From assembly GCA_963740525.1 (NCBI GenBank), contig CAVUEG010000004.1:1-49828 (forward strand): a stretch of DNA of 49,828 nt, read 5' to 3'. Each line of letters begins with the position of its first letter. The stretch's first letter is position 1. The DNA is from CAVUEG01 sp963740525. GTDB lineage: Bacteria > Actinomycetota > Actinomycetes > Propionibacteriales > Nocardioidaceae. The notes below the pieces were generated by a model that ran no database searches, was not told the DNA's origin, and saw only the letters and a list, made by a program, of their open reading frames with translations. Positions 1-9,231 of this stretch are shown one piece after another. Position numbers and translations under genes: made by a program.

Positions 1-21
1 GTGTTATGTACATCTACTGGT

Positions 22-1294
22 TCAGTTCCGTTGCTGGGGATACCAGACCACGAGCATGGCGGCGTCGTCATGCTGCCTCACGTCGGCCTGGTCGAGCTGT
101 CCCATTACCGCGGCGATCACGTCCTCTGGACCGTGTGGGGCGCTGTGGGCCAGAACTGCGTCCAGTGACTCTTCCCCGAGCAGCTCGTTGTCCTTGCGGG
201 CCTCGATGATGCCATCGGTGAAGAAGACCAGGGCGTCCCCCGAGGCAAGTCGGGTGGTCACGGTGCTGCGCTCACTGTGAGGAACCAGTCCCACAACCGT
301 GCCGGGCTCGGCGGCGAGATCCACGGTGCCGTCGGCCCGCCGCACGCGCGGTAGGGGATGGCCACCGCAGGAGATCTCCAGCACCGCTCCACCTTCGGTC
401 GGTGTCATCCGTGCCAGGACAACGGTGCACCACCGTGCAGAATCATGGCTCTCCAGCTGGCGATAGAGAGCGTCGCTCACCTGGTGCAGGATCCGCGCCG
501 GGTCGGTGTCATGCGCGGCCTCCGCGCGAATCGTGTGCCGTGCCGCCGCTGTTACCGCTGCAGCGCTCGGACCCTTGCCACAGACGTCGCCAACTACGAG
601 GAACCAGCTTCCCTCGGATGCGGGGAACACATCGTAGAAGTCGCCGCCGAGCACAGCCAGGTCGGCCGGCTGGCAGACCGCGGCGAGCTCGACTCCGGGG
701 ATCTGCGGCAAGAGCTCAGGGAGCAGGGAGGTGCGCAGCGTGGCGGCGACATCCTCCCAGATGCGGCGCTGCTCACGCTCGGCAGCCACTGCGGCGAGTG
801 CGGCCAGCCGCAGCTCCATCTCGTCCATCACCACACCAGCCAGCTGGGTCAGCAAGGCCTGATGCTCTTCAGGCAGGTGCCGGGGCTGGTGATCGATGAC
901 GCACAGTGTTCCGAGCTTGTACCCGTCAGTCGTCACCAACGGCGCGGCGGCGTAGAACTGGAGGCCGAACTCTCCCGCCACCAGCGGGTTGGCCAACGTG
1001 CGCGGGTCGCTCCGTGCGTCCTCTACCAGGTACACGTCGTCGGAGAGCACGGCTGAGGCGCACAGCCCCGGATCGCGGGAGATCTCCGAGATATCTGTCC
1101 AACCCGGACCGTGACTTGAACCAGATCCGGTCCTCGTCGACGAGAGAGACCAGCGCGATGGGCACCTCGAATAGCTCCGCGGCCAACCGAGTGATCCGGT
1201 CGAAACTGCCGTCCGGAGGGGTATCAAGGATGTCGAACCGATGCAAAGCAAGCAGTCTCTGATATTCCTGCTCCACCTCCGGCAACTGAGTCAT
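22..1294 (-). CDS. GAF domain plus SpoIIE-type PP2C serine phosphatase (frameshifted)
   Basis: A signalling protein of about 424 residues: an N-terminal GAF sensor domain (about residues 20-165) followed by a SpoIIE/RsbU-type PP2C phosphatase domain that would dephosphorylate an anti-sigma-factor antagonist. Visible phosphatase motifs are GGDFYDVF, GDVCGKG (metal-binding acids), FFTDGIIEA and the terminal DDAAMLVVW. The GAF start (LLALHRFDILDTPPD, DRIWFKSRSGLD) is in one frame and the rest (SEISRDPGLCASAVL onward) in another; the shift lies near 1095-1105. I placed the start at the ATG at 1294; an ATG at 1336 is in the same frame. There is no partner anti-sigma or antagonist gene in the window, so the target is unknown. 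Function is firm at family level; the start is uncertain. Confidence 0.8.
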
Positions 1295-1756
1295 CTGCGT
1301 CCCATCACCATTCAGCCGCTCGCTGTTGACCCGCATCGTAACCCCGCCATCCCGCCTGGGACTGCTATCTCGGATAGGTGAAATCTGACCGGGTGGTGCC
1401 GGGAAGCGGTTGCCCGGCACGAACAAGACCGAACGAGGCATAACACCCACCAAATGTCCGCTCGTACCGCATTCCGCGAGGCGTACTTCCGCCTGGGCCA
1501 TGGGGACACACCCGCCGAGACAGCCTGGAATCGGGCCGTCCGCCGCGGATCGACACGCTGGGCGTGTCGTCCCCGCTCGAACACCTGTTCGGGCTACATT
1601 GGTCCCACAGCAGCCCGAAGGGGGCTCGATGATCCACAGGTTCGGTGCTCGCGCCGGAACTGTCGGCGGCCGCTCCTAGGGTCGCATCCGACGAAGACAA
1701 TCACTCGCTCGCCCACCTCGATGAGGGCGCGACGACCGGACGGACGGAAGACTGAC
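1295..1756. other. Intergenic region with recA control sequences
   Basis: About 460 bases between the divergent phosphatase gene and recA. The only recognisable element is the LexA box at 1578-1591. I see no convincing small gene, and no riboswitch-like structure. Confidence 0.5.
1578..1591 (+). promoter_or_regulatory. LexA/SOS box upstream of recA
   Basis: The sequence cgaacacctgttcg is a palindrome matching the actinobacterial/Gram-positive LexA box (CGAAC-N4-GTTCG). It lies 165 bases upstream of the recA ATG, so the recA transcript would have a leader. It predicts DNA-damage induction of recA and probably recX. Confidence 0.85.
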
Positions 1757-2812
1757 ATGGCTGGTGGAGACCGCGACAAGGCACTCGATGCCGCACTCGC
1801 CAACATCGAGAAGCAGTTCGGCAAGGGCTCGGTGATGCGCCTCGGGGACGACGTCAGGGCGCCTCTCGAGGTGATCCCCACCGGGGCGATCTCGCTCGAC
1901 ATCGCCCTGGGCCTCGGCGGACTGCCTCGAGGACGCGTGGTCGAGATCTACGGCCCCGAGTCCTCGGGCAAGACCACGGTCGCGCTGCACGCGGTGGCCA
2001 ACGCCCAGGCGGCCGGCGGCATCGTGGCGTTCATCGACGCCGAGCACGCGCTCGACCCCGACTACGCGCAGGCGCTCGGTGTCGACACCGACGCACTGCT
2101 GGTCTCCCAGCCCGACTCGGGGGAGCAGGCGCTGGAGATCGCGGACATGCTGATCCGCTCCGGCGCCCTCGACCTGATCGTGATCGACTCGGTCGCCGCC
2201 CTGGTGCCGCGCGCCGAGATCGAGGGCGAGATGGGCGACAGCCACGTCGGCCTCCAGGCCCGTCTGATGAGCCAGGCGCTGCGCAAGATGACCGGTGCGC
2301 TCAGCAACGCCGGCACCACGATGATCTTCATCAACCAGCTCCGCGAGAAGATCGGCGTGATGTTCGGCTCGCCAGAGACCACCACCGGTGGCAAGGCACT
2401 GAAGTTCTACTCCTCCGTGCGGCTCGATGTGCGCCGGATCGAGACCCTCAAGGACGGCCAGGAGATGGTCGGCAACCGGACTCGCGTCAAGGTCGTGAAG
2501 AACAAGGTCGCGCCGCCGTTCAAGCAGGCGGAGTTCGACATCATGTACGGCAAGGGCATCAGTCGTGAGGGTGGCCTGATCGACGTCGGCGTCGAGGCCA
2601 GGGGATCGTCCGCAAGGCCGGCGCCTGGTACACCTACGAGGGCGACCAGCTCGGTCAGGGCAAGGAGAACGCCCGGTCCTTCCTGAAGGACAACCCGGAC
2701 CTGGCCAACGAGATCGAGAAGAAGATCCTGGAGAAGCTCGGCATCGGCGCCCAGGTCGATGCTGCCGGCCGCTCCGGGTGGGCCCGAGTCGCCGACGGGG
2801 ATCGACTTCTGA
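1757..2812 (+). CDS. recA: Recombinase RecA (two frame disruptions near the 3' end)
   Basis: RecA, the DNA-dependent ATPase that drives strand exchange and LexA self-cleavage. Seen: the N-terminus MAGGDRDKALDAAL, Walker A GPESSGKT at residues 66-73, Walker B LIVIDSV near 140-146, and the L2 region with GSPETTTGG. The start ATG gives the standard length. The frame breaks near 2599, where gag-gcc-ag-ggg looks like a mixture of VEAGIV and VEQGIV versions. It shifts again near 2775-2782 (ggg/ggt). With both repaired the protein ends in GPESPTGIDF at the TGA at 2810-2812, four bases before recX. The essential role and perfect flanking sequence argue that the gene is intact in the organism. Confidence 0.95.
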
Positions 2813-2816
2813 GCCG

Positions 2817-3450
2817 ATGACCCGACCCGTCCAGGAGCACACCGGCGACGTGCACGACGGGGTGGCGGCCTGGCTGGCCTCCCACGGCGCCACGGCCACG
2901 CCACCGCCGGAGGACCCGCACCTCCTCGGTCCCGACGCGGACACCGAGGAGGTCGCGCGCAAGATCCTGCTCGACCAGCTGACCGGGCAGGCACGCACCC
3001 GCTCCGAGCTTGCCCAGGAGCTCGCGAAGCGGGGCGTGCCCGACCCGGTCGCCACTCGGTTGCTCGACCGGTTCGAGGAGGTCGGCCTGATCGACGACCA
3101 GGCCTTCGCGCGCGCCTGGATGCGAGTCGCGACAGCCCGGCAAGGGCCTCGCCCGACGGGCGCTGGCCCAGGAGCTGCGGCGCAAGGGGATCGACGACGA
3201 GGTTGCCCGCGAGGCCCTCGACGAGATCGACCCCGACGACGAGCTCGCGGCGGCGCGGAAGCTGGTGCGACGCAAGCTGCGCTCGGTCGAGGGGGTCGAC
3301 CAGACCACTGCGGTGCGCCGGTTGAGCGGGATGCTCGCCCGCAAGGGGTACCCACCCGGTCTCGCGTTCGCGGTGGTCCGCGAGGAGCTCGCGGCCCGTG
3401 GCGAGGAGCTCGAGGCCTCGGGCGACATCGCCGCCGAGGACCTTTCTTGA
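2817..3450 (+). CDS. recX: RecA regulator RecX (one-base frameshift)
   Basis: RecX binds the RecA filament and limits its activity. The gene begins four bases after the recA stop, so the two are probably co-transcribed under the SOS box. The predicted protein is about 210 residues of helical repeats, with typical segments RSELAQELAKRG, LIDDQAFARAW and LARRALAQELRRKGI. The reading frame breaks at 3123: atg-c-gag-tcg-cga, where removing the c restores WMESRQPGKGLARRAL, matching the family's W-x-E-S-R segment. The upstream frame runs on without meaning after the break. The C-terminus is EELEASGDIAAEDLS. Confidence 0.9.
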
Positions 3451-3625
3451 CCGCCCCCGTCGCAGCGACCTAGCCTCGGCTCAGGCTGAGTGATCGGCCC
3501 CGACATTCGACAATGAACCCGGCCACGGCCGGACCGTGCGTGACCCTCACCCCCAGGGGGCGGTCGGCTTTCGCGACCGCCGTACCGGCTGGGTCCTGGT
3601 GTCCGCGCGGGGAGGGGAGCGCGTC

Positions 3626-5092
3626 ATGGATTCCGCGACTTCCCTGGTCCCGAGCAGCACCCTGCAGCTGCTGCTGGTGCTCGTCGGCTTCGCCCTGGTC
3701 GCCTCCCTCGGGGCGCTCTTCGTGGTGCTGCCCGGCCGCAGACGACTGGCTCGTGAGACCGGCGCCCTGCAACAGGACCTGCACGACCAACGCCTCGAGA
3801 TCGAGCGCCGCGAGCATCGCCTGGCCGAGCGCGAGGAACGCCTCGACGCCGAGCGCCACGCACTCGAGGAGCGCGTCTCCGAGATCGCGGCGAGCATGGC
3901 CGAGGTGGACCGCAGGCACACCCGGCTGGCGGACCTCGAGGTCGAGCGACGCGAGGTGCTCGAGCAGGCGGCCGGGACGAGTGTGGAGGCGGCCCGGGCG
4001 GAGATCCTCGCGACCGCCGAGCAGGAGGCCAGGTTGCAGGCCGCCCTGGTGACGCGGGACCTCGAGCGTGCCGCCCGGCAGGAGGGCGACCGGCTCGCCA
4101 GGGGCATCTTGGCCACGGTGATCCAGCGGCTGGCCACTGACACCACGGCCGAGGCAGTGGTGACCACGATCCCGCTCTCCAGCGACGACATGAAGGGCCG
4201 GATCATCGGTCGCGAGGGCCGCAACATCCGTGCCTTCGAGCAGGTGACGGGGGTCAACCTGATCATCGACGACACGCCGGGCTCGGTGGTGCTGAGCTGC
4301 TTCGACCCGGTGCGCCGTGAAGCAGGTCGACTGACCCTCGAGGAGCTCCTCGCCGACGGGCGGATCCATCCGGCCCGGATCGAGGAGGTCCACGCCCGCG
4401 CCGCCACCGAGATCGAGCGGCTCTGCGTGCGAGCCGGCGAGGATGCCGCTCTCGAGGTCGGGATCTCCGACCTGCACCCCCAGCTCGCGGTCACCATGGG
4501 CCGGCTGCGCTACCGCGCGTCGTACGGCCAGAACGTGCTCCGACACCTCGTGGAGTCCGGCCACGCCGCCGGTCTGCTCGCCGACGAGCTCGGGGTGGAC
4601 CGGGCCCTGTGCGTCCGCGGGGCCTTCCTGCACGACATCGGCAAGGCCCTCACCCACGAGGTCGAGGGCAGCCATGCGCTGGTGGGGGCGGAGCTGGCGC
4701 GACGGTACGGCGAGCACGAGGACGTCGTCCACGCCATCGAGGCCCACCACAACGAGGTGGAGCCGCGCACGGTCGAGGCGTTCCTCACCCAGGCGGCCGA
4801 CGCGATCAGCGGTGGGCGCCCGGGAGCCCGGCGGGAGACGCTGGAGATCTACACCGAGCGCATGTCGCAGCTCGAGGCGATCGCGATGGCGAACCCCGGT
4901 GTCTCGAAGGCGTTCGCGATGTCGGCCGGTCGTGAGGTCCGGGTGATGGTGCTCCCGGAGGCGGTCGACGACATCGCCGCGCAGGTGCTGGCTCGCGACA
5001 TCGCCAAGCAGTACGAACACGACCTGACCTACCCGGGCCAGATCAAGGTGACGGTGATCAGGGAGTCGCGCGCCATCGAGACCGCCCGCTGA
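3626..5092 (+). CDS. rny: Ribonuclease Y
   Basis: Membrane-anchored endoribonuclease that starts mRNA decay. The 488-residue protein has a transmembrane segment at about 13-36, a long charged coiled coil at 40-165, a KH RNA-binding domain with GRIIGREGRN at 191-200, and an HD metal-dependent phosphodiesterase domain with LHDIGK around 335-340 and upstream His307. The start ATG at 3626 is preceded by a ggagggg ribosome-binding site; an earlier in-frame start at 3536 would add a tail before the membrane anchor and is less likely. The frame is intact throughout. rny beside recA/recX is common. An AGCCT-type -10 (near 3472) may give it its own promoter. Confidence 0.93.
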   Translation: MDSATSLVPSSTLQLLLVLVGFALVASLGALFVVLPGRRRLARETGALQQDLHDQRLEIERREHRLAEREERLDAERHALEERVSEIAASMAEVDRRHTRLADLEVERREVLEQAAGTSVEAARAEILATAEQEARLQAALVTRDLERAARQEGDRLARGILATVIQRLATDTTAEAVVTTIPLSSDDMKGRIIGREGRNIRAFEQVTGVNLIIDDTPGSVVLSCFDPVRREAGRLTLEELLADGRIHPARIEEVHARAATEIERLCVRAGEDAALEVGISDLHPQLAVTMGRLRYRASYGQNVLRHLVESGHAAGLLADELGVDRALCVRGAFLHDIGKALTHEVEGSHALVGAELARRYGEHEDVVHAIEAHHNEVEPRTVEAFLTQAADAISGGRPGARRETLEIYTERMSQLEAIAMANPGVSKAFAMSAGREVRVMVLPEAVDDIAAQVLARDIAKQYEHDLTYPGQIKVTVIRESRAIETAR

Positions 5093-5112
5093 CGGCCTCT
5101 GACCGCCGACGG

Positions 5113-6090
5113 ATGAACACGACCTGGGACGGCCTGCCGGTGGCGAGCGACCACCCCAACGGCGTCAGCGTGGTCGTGCGTCGTCCGGCGCCGGGTGGGG
5201 GAGACGGGCTCGAGTACCTCGTGCTGCACCGGGCCGTGAACGGTTTCGACTACGAGGGTGACTGGGCGTGGACGAGCCCGTCGGGAGCCAGGCTGCCGAG
5301 CGAGCCGATCCTTCCGGCCGCGATGCGCGAGCTGGCGGAGGAGGCCGGGCTGAGCGGGGTCGACGTCTGGGCGGTCGACCTCTCGGGTCGGTGGGCCGTG
5401 TTCGCGGCCGAGGTCGACGAGACGACGACCGTGGGGCTCGTGGACCCGGAGCACGACCGGTACGAGTGGCTCAGCGCGCCCCACGCCCTGGAGCGGATCC
5501 GTCCCGGATGGGTGGCCGAGCACCAGGTCGCCCGGACCGCCGCGGTCCCCCGGTGCTCCCTGCGCTTCCGGGCGATGACCCGCGACGACTTCCCCTCGCT
5601 GGTGCGCTGGCAGGCGACACCTCACGTCGCGCCGTGGTGGGACGACGAGGCGCCGGACGTGGCAGGCGCGGAGCGCCACTACGGCCCTGCCCTGGACGGT
5701 GTCGACCCGACCCGGATGTGGGTGGTGGAGGTGGACGGTACGCCGGCCGGCTTCCTCCAGGACTACCTGATCGGGGAGCACCCCGAGTACGCCCTGCTCA
5801 CCGGACGACCCGATGCCGTGGGCTTCGACTACGCGATCGGCGAGCCGGCCTGGGTGGGCAGGGGAGTGGGCACCCGGATCCTGTGGACCTTCCTGCGCGA
5901 CGTCGTGCGTCCGGCGTACCCCGAGGCCGTGCAGTTCCACGCCGCGCCCGACCACCGCAACCGGGCCTCGCTGCGGGCACTGGAGAAGCTCGGCTTCCGC
6001 CAGGAGCTGTGGTTCGACGAGCCGCAGCGGGACGGGACGGTCGACACCGTGATCGGCTGCACGCTGGACGTGCGCCGGATGTTCGGGTGA
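5113..6090 (+). CDS. Fused Nudix hydrolase and GNAT acetyltransferase
   Basis: A 325-residue two-domain protein. Residues 15-145 form a Nudix hydrolase with a complete Nudix box at 58-80 (G-x5-E-x7-RELAEEAGL), which cleaves a nucleoside diphosphate linked to another moiety. Residues 148-325 look like a GNAT acetyltransferase of the RimJ/aminoglycoside-6'-acetyltransferase-like type: FRAMTRDDFPSLVRW start, an acetyl-CoA loop in GEPAWVGRGVGTRILW, and the ending HRNRASLRALEKLGF. It starts 20 bases after rny. The substrate of neither domain can be read from sequence. The single open frame across both domains argues that the fusion is real. Confidence 0.8.
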   Translation: MNTTWDGLPVASDHPNGVSVVVRRPAPGGGDGLEYLVLHRAVNGFDYEGDWAWTSPSGARLPSEPILPAAMRELAEEAGLSGVDVWAVDLSGRWAVFAAEVDETTTVGLVDPEHDRYEWLSAPHALERIRPGWVAEHQVARTAAVPRCSLRFRAMTRDDFPSLVRWQATPHVAPWWDDEAPDVAGAERHYGPALDGVDPTRMWVVEVDGTPAGFLQDYLIGEHPEYALLTGRPDAVGFDYAIGEPAWVGRGVGTRILWTFLRDVVRPAYPEAVQFHAAPDHRNRASLRALEKLGFRQELWFDEPQRDGTVDTVIGCTLDVRRMFG

Positions 6091-6106
6091 CACACCCCAC
6101 GAACCC

Positions 6107-6134
6107 TTGCCGAATGGTTACTCACGGGTAATAA
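6107..6134 (+). promoter_or_regulatory. Promoter of the DUF4442 gene with overlapping palindrome
   Basis: A -35 like TTGCCG (6107-6112) and a -10 like TAATAA (6129-6134) are 16 bases apart. The -10 ends only 9 bases before the ATG, so the transcript is probably leaderless. The spacer and -10 contain TTACtcacggGTAA, an inverted repeat placed as a repressor operator would be. Confidence 0.55.
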
Positions 6135-6143
6135 ACTGTCGGC

Positions 6144-6611
6144 ATGGCTTCCGTGCTCTCGCTCTACGACCAGGTGACCCGACTCCCGCAGGGCAAGCGA
6201 CTCTTCTCGCTGATCTTCAGCCAGAAGGCGCCGTACTTCGCGACCGTGCGGCCGCGATTCGTGGAGCTTCGCCCGAACTACGCCGAGCTGACCATCCGCA
6301 AACGACGCGGCGTGCACAACCACATCAAGACCGTGCACGTGATCGCGATCTGCAACGGGCTCGAGGCCGCCATGGGCGCGCTGGCCGAGGCGACCGTGCC
6401 CGCCGACAAGCGGTGGATCCCCAAGGGCATGCAGGTCGACTACACCGCCAAGGCGACCTCGGACATCACCTGCATCGCCGAGACCGACCCGGAGGCCTGG
6501 ACCGGTGAGGACCCCGATGTCCCGGTACGGGTCCGTGGCGTCCGCGACGACGGCACGGTCGTGGTCGACGGCGTGATCCGGCTCTGGGTCACCGAGCGAC
6601 CCACCGCCTGA
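6144..6611 (+). CDS. DUF4442 family hotdog-fold thioesterase-like protein
   Basis: A 155-residue protein of the DUF4442 family, which has a hotdog fold related to acyl-CoA thioesterases. Family-like segments are FATVRPRFVELRPNYAELTIRKRR, a conserved HNHIKTVHVIAICNGLEAAMG helix and the late KGMQVDYTAKATSDI strand. Activity on acyl-CoA is plausible but not shown by sequence. It has its own apparently leaderless promoter and lies tail to tail with gluD, with the short stem gacccg-tcg-cgggtc at about 6637-6651 between them. Confidence 0.75.
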   Translation: MASVLSLYDQVTRLPQGKRLFSLIFSQKAPYFATVRPRFVELRPNYAELTIRKRRGVHNHIKTVHVIAICNGLEAAMGALAEATVPADKRWIPKGMQVDYTAKATSDITCIAETDPEAWTGEDPDVPVRVRGVRDDGTVVVDGVIRLWVTERPTA

Positions 6612-6649
6612 CCCGACGGAAGGCTCTCGAACTCGGGACCCGTCGCGGG

Positions 6650-7510
6650 TCAGCCTTGCGGCAGCACGTTCTCGGCCGCCTTGACGGCCTTCTCCGCCTC
6701 CCCGCCGGACGACGCCATCCGACGCTCGAGCCAGGTGGCGATCGCGGACACCGCGCTGTTCATCGCGATGTAGATGAGTGCGATCAGCAGGTAGGTCATC
6801 AGGTTGTTGCCGATGAACTGGGCGATGAGTCTGCCTTCGCGGGTCAGCTCGGAGTAGGCGGCGATGAAGCCGAGTGAGGTGTCCTTCAGGACGACGACGC
6901 ACTGGCTGATGATCGCCGGGAGCATGTAGCGGACGGCCTGCGGCGTCAGGATGATCGTCATCACCTGGTACTTGCGCATCCCGACGGCGTACGCCGCCTC
7001 GCTCTGCCCCTTGGGCACGGCGTTGACCCCGGCCCGGAACACCTCGGCCAGCACGGCGCCGTTGTAGAGCATCAGCCCGCCGACGAGGCCCATCAGGCCC
7101 CGGGTCTGGGTGCTGAGCCCCTGACCACCGAGCAGTCCGAAGAGGAAGATGATCAGCAGCAGCAGGGGCACGGCTCGGAAGAACTCGATGGTCAGCCGGC
7201 AGGGCACCCGCAGGACGGCGTGGTCCGAGAGCCGGCCGACGGCGAGGAAGAACCCCAGCACCACGGCGAGCACGATTCCCAGTGCTGCGGCCATGAGCGT
7301 GGCCACGACGCCGTCGCCGATCGCGCTCCAGACGTTGGGCTGGGAGAGATCCTGGAAGATCTTCGGGTCCAGCTGGCCCGCACTCTTCAGTTTCAACAGG
7401 ACCGCCGCGAGCACCGCCAGCACGATCACCGTGAAGGCGATGGAGTACACCCGGTGCCGCTGACGCGTCTTGGGGCCGGGTGCGTCGAAGAGGACGCTCG
7501 TCGCCGTCAT
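6650..7510 (-). CDS. gluD: Glutamate ABC transporter permease GluD
   Basis: Inner-membrane permease of a polar amino acid importer, last gene of gluABCD. The 286-residue protein has an extra N-terminal membrane helix near residue 25, then the five-helix HisM/GlnP fold with the permease coupling loop QSEAAYAVGM. The cytosolic tail ends in EKAVKAAENVLPQG. Its ATG overlaps the gluC stop by one base, so translation is likely coupled. It would pair with GluC to form the channel driven by the ATPase GluA. Confidence 0.9.
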   Translation of the reverse strand: MTATSVLFDAPGPKTRQRHRVYSIAFTVIVLAVLAAVLLKLKSAGQLDPKIFQDLSQPNVWSAIGDGVVATLMAAALGIVLAVVLGFFLAVGRLSDHAVLRVPCRLTIEFFRAVPLLLLIIFLFGLLGGQGLSTQTRGLMGLVGGLMLYNGAVLAEVFRAGVNAVPKGQSEAAYAVGMRKYQVMTIILTPQAVRYMLPAIISQCVVVLKDTSLGFIAAYSELTREGRLIAQFIGNNLMTYLLIALIYIAMNSAVSAIATWLERRMASSGGEAEKAVKAAENVLPQG

Positions 7511-8214
7511 CAGGCCACCGCCAGCCGGCGCTCGAGAAGCGTGGAGATCCCGGAGATGATCGCCACCAGGATCATGTAGCCGATCGCGAAGCCGACGAAG
7601 ATCGCCAACAGCTGGTCGGCGTTGTTGTTGGTGAACTTGCGCATCAGGAACGTCGCCTCGGTGACGCCCACGCCGGCGGCGATGGAACTGTTCTTGGTCA
7701 TCGCTATCAGCGTGCTGGCCAGCGGTGGGATCACGACCCGGAATGCCTGCGGCAGGACGACCTGGGTGATGGTCTGGCCGAAGGTCATCCCGATCGAGCG
7801 GGCCGCCTCCGCCTGTCCGACCGGGATCGAGTTGATGCCCGAGCGCACCGCCTCGCAGACGAACGAGGCCGTGTAGAGGCCGAGTGCCATCGTGGCGAAG
7901 ATGAAGAAGACGTTGAAGTCGAGCAGGTCGTAGCGGTGGCTGAGCCCGAAGACCTTGTTCAGGTTCAACTCCGGGCGGATGTCGAGCTCAGGCAGCCCGA
8001 ACGCGAAGATCAGCATGATCAGCAACAGAGGTGTGTTCCGAACCACCCGGACGTACGCCGCGCCGACGCCACGACCGAGGGCGATGGGCGAGACGCGCAG
8101 TGCGGCCAGGAAGAAACCGACCACGAGGGCGATCAGGCCGGCCATGAGCACCATCTCGACGGTGACGCCGAAGGCGATCAGGACCGCCTTCCAGTTCTCG
8201 GTGAACACATCCAT
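7510..8214 (-). CDS. gluC: Glutamate ABC transporter permease GluC
   Basis: Second inner-membrane permease of the glutamate importer, 234 residues, with about five hydrophobic helices. The EAA loop is seen as GQAEAARSIGM, which docks onto the ATPase. The segment VRNTPLLLIMLIFAFGLPEL is typical of HisM/GlnP-type subunits. It follows gluB after a gap of about 70 bases that contains a strong hairpin, and overlaps gluD by one base. Confidence 0.92.
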   Translation of the reverse strand: MDVFTENWKAVLIAFGVTVEMVLMAGLIALVVGFFLAALRVSPIALGRGVGAAYVRVVRNTPLLLIMLIFAFGLPELDIRPELNLNKVFGLSHRYDLLDFNVFFIFATMALGLYTASFVCEAVRSGINSIPVGQAEAARSIGMTFGQTITQVVLPQAFRVVIPPLASTLIAMTKNSSIAAGVGVTEATFLMRKFTNNNADQLLAIFVGFAIGYMILVAIISGISTLLERRLAVA

Positions 8215-8244
8215 CTGGTCAGTTCCTCGTCATCGAGTCGGGGG

Positions 8245-8279
8245 CGGGGTGGGCGCCGGAGATACCGACGCCCACCCCG
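8245..8279 (-). promoter_or_regulatory. Intercistronic hairpin between gluB and gluC
   Basis: Perfect 11-base arms (cggggtgggcg at 8245-8255 and cgcccaccccg at 8269-8279) with a 13-base loop. It sits directly after the gluB stop inside the operon. There is no U run. This placement is typical of stems that protect the upstream mRNA or partly attenuate transcription, giving more binding protein than permease. Confidence 0.65.
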
Positions 8280-8286
8280 TCATGGG

Positions 8287-9159
8287 TTACGGGCAGGGAT
8301 CGAGAGCCGGCGGCTCAGGCGTCTTGACGCCCGACTGGCCGAGGGTCGCCTCGAATGCCTTGGCCCAGGTGCCGTCGTCGTAGGCGTTCTGGATCGTCTG
8401 GTTGATGTAGTCGCACATGCCGGGCGCATCCTTCTTGTACCCGACGCCGTAGCGCTCCTCGGAGAAGGCGTCACCGACGACCTTGAGGTTGTCGGGGTCC
8501 TGTGCGGCGTAGCCGAGCAGGATCGCGCCGTCAGTGGTGACCGCGTCGACCGTCTTGTTCTGGAGCTGGTCGACACACTCGGAGTACGTCGAGAACGGGA
8601 CCGGCTTTGCGCCGTACTCGGTCTCCACGCGGTCGAGTGAGGTCGAGCCCTCCACCGAGCAGACCTTGACGTTCTTCAGGTCGTCCGGACCAGTGATCTT
8701 GTCCGCGTCCTCGGTGCGGACCAGCAGCTGCTGGCCGGTCACGTAGTACGGGCCTGCCTGGCCGACGACGCTGCGACGGTCGTCGGTGATCGAGTACGAC
8801 GCCAGCACCAGGTCGACGGTGCCGTCCTGGAGGAACGGCTCCCTGTTGTCCGAGACGGTCTCGATCCACTCGATGTTGTCGTCGGAGATCCCGAGGCTGG
8901 CCGCGAGAATCCTGCCCATCTCGATGTCGAAGCCCACCGGGGTGTCGGAGCCGGGCTCCTTGTTCCCGATGCCGGGCTGGTCGAACTTGACTCCGATCTT
9001 GATCTTCCCGGCGTCACTGAGCTGTTGCGGCACGCCACTCAGGTTGTCGGCTGCCTTGACGTCCAAGCTGATGTGGTCACTGCTGCCACCACCACAGGCA
9101 GCAAGGACCAGCGCAAGGCCGGCGGCGGCGGATGCCGCCTTGGTCAGTCTGAATCGCAT
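8287..9159 (-). CDS. gluB: Glutamate-binding lipoprotein GluB
   Basis: Extracellular substrate-binding lipoprotein of the importer. The lipobox LAAC places the lipidated cysteine at residue 22 after a short hydrophobic signal. The rest is a type 2 periplasmic-binding fold, with the DTPVGFDIEMGRILAASLG segment and the SITDDRRSVVGQAGPYYVTGQ segment typical of amino acid binders. I chose the ATG at 9159 because a gaggag ribosome-binding site lies just upstream; an earlier in-frame ATG at 9189 lacks one. Glutamate is inferred from family and operon order. Confidence 0.9.
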   Translation of the reverse strand: MRFRLTKAASAAAGLALVLAACGGGSSDHISLDVKAADNLSGVPQQLSDAGKIKIGVKFDQPGIGNKEPGSDTPVGFDIEMGRILAASLGISDDNIEWIETVSDNREPFLQDGTVDLVLASYSITDDRRSVVGQAGPYYVTGQQLLVRTEDADKITGPDDLKNVKVCSVEGSTSLDRVETEYGAKPVPFSTYSECVDQLQNKTVDAVTTDGAILLGYAAQDPDNLKVVGDAFSEERYGVGYKKDAPGMCDYINQTIQNAYDDGTWAKAFEATLGQSGVKTPEPPALDPCP

Positions 9160-9231
9160 GATTTCTCCTCTTCCGGGCCGGAACTTCACCGGCCACGTTC
9201 TGGTCGAATCAAGGGCGCCAGTCCGACGCCG

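Noticed and set aside
2590..2610. Programmed frameshift or intein in recA
   Set aside because: No slippery sequence, no intein motifs, and no extra sequence; the same kind of lesion occurs in many unrelated genes.
1676..3355. Long minus-strand open frame opposite recA
   Set aside because: Antisense shadow of recA/recX with Arg/Ala-rich low-complexity translation.
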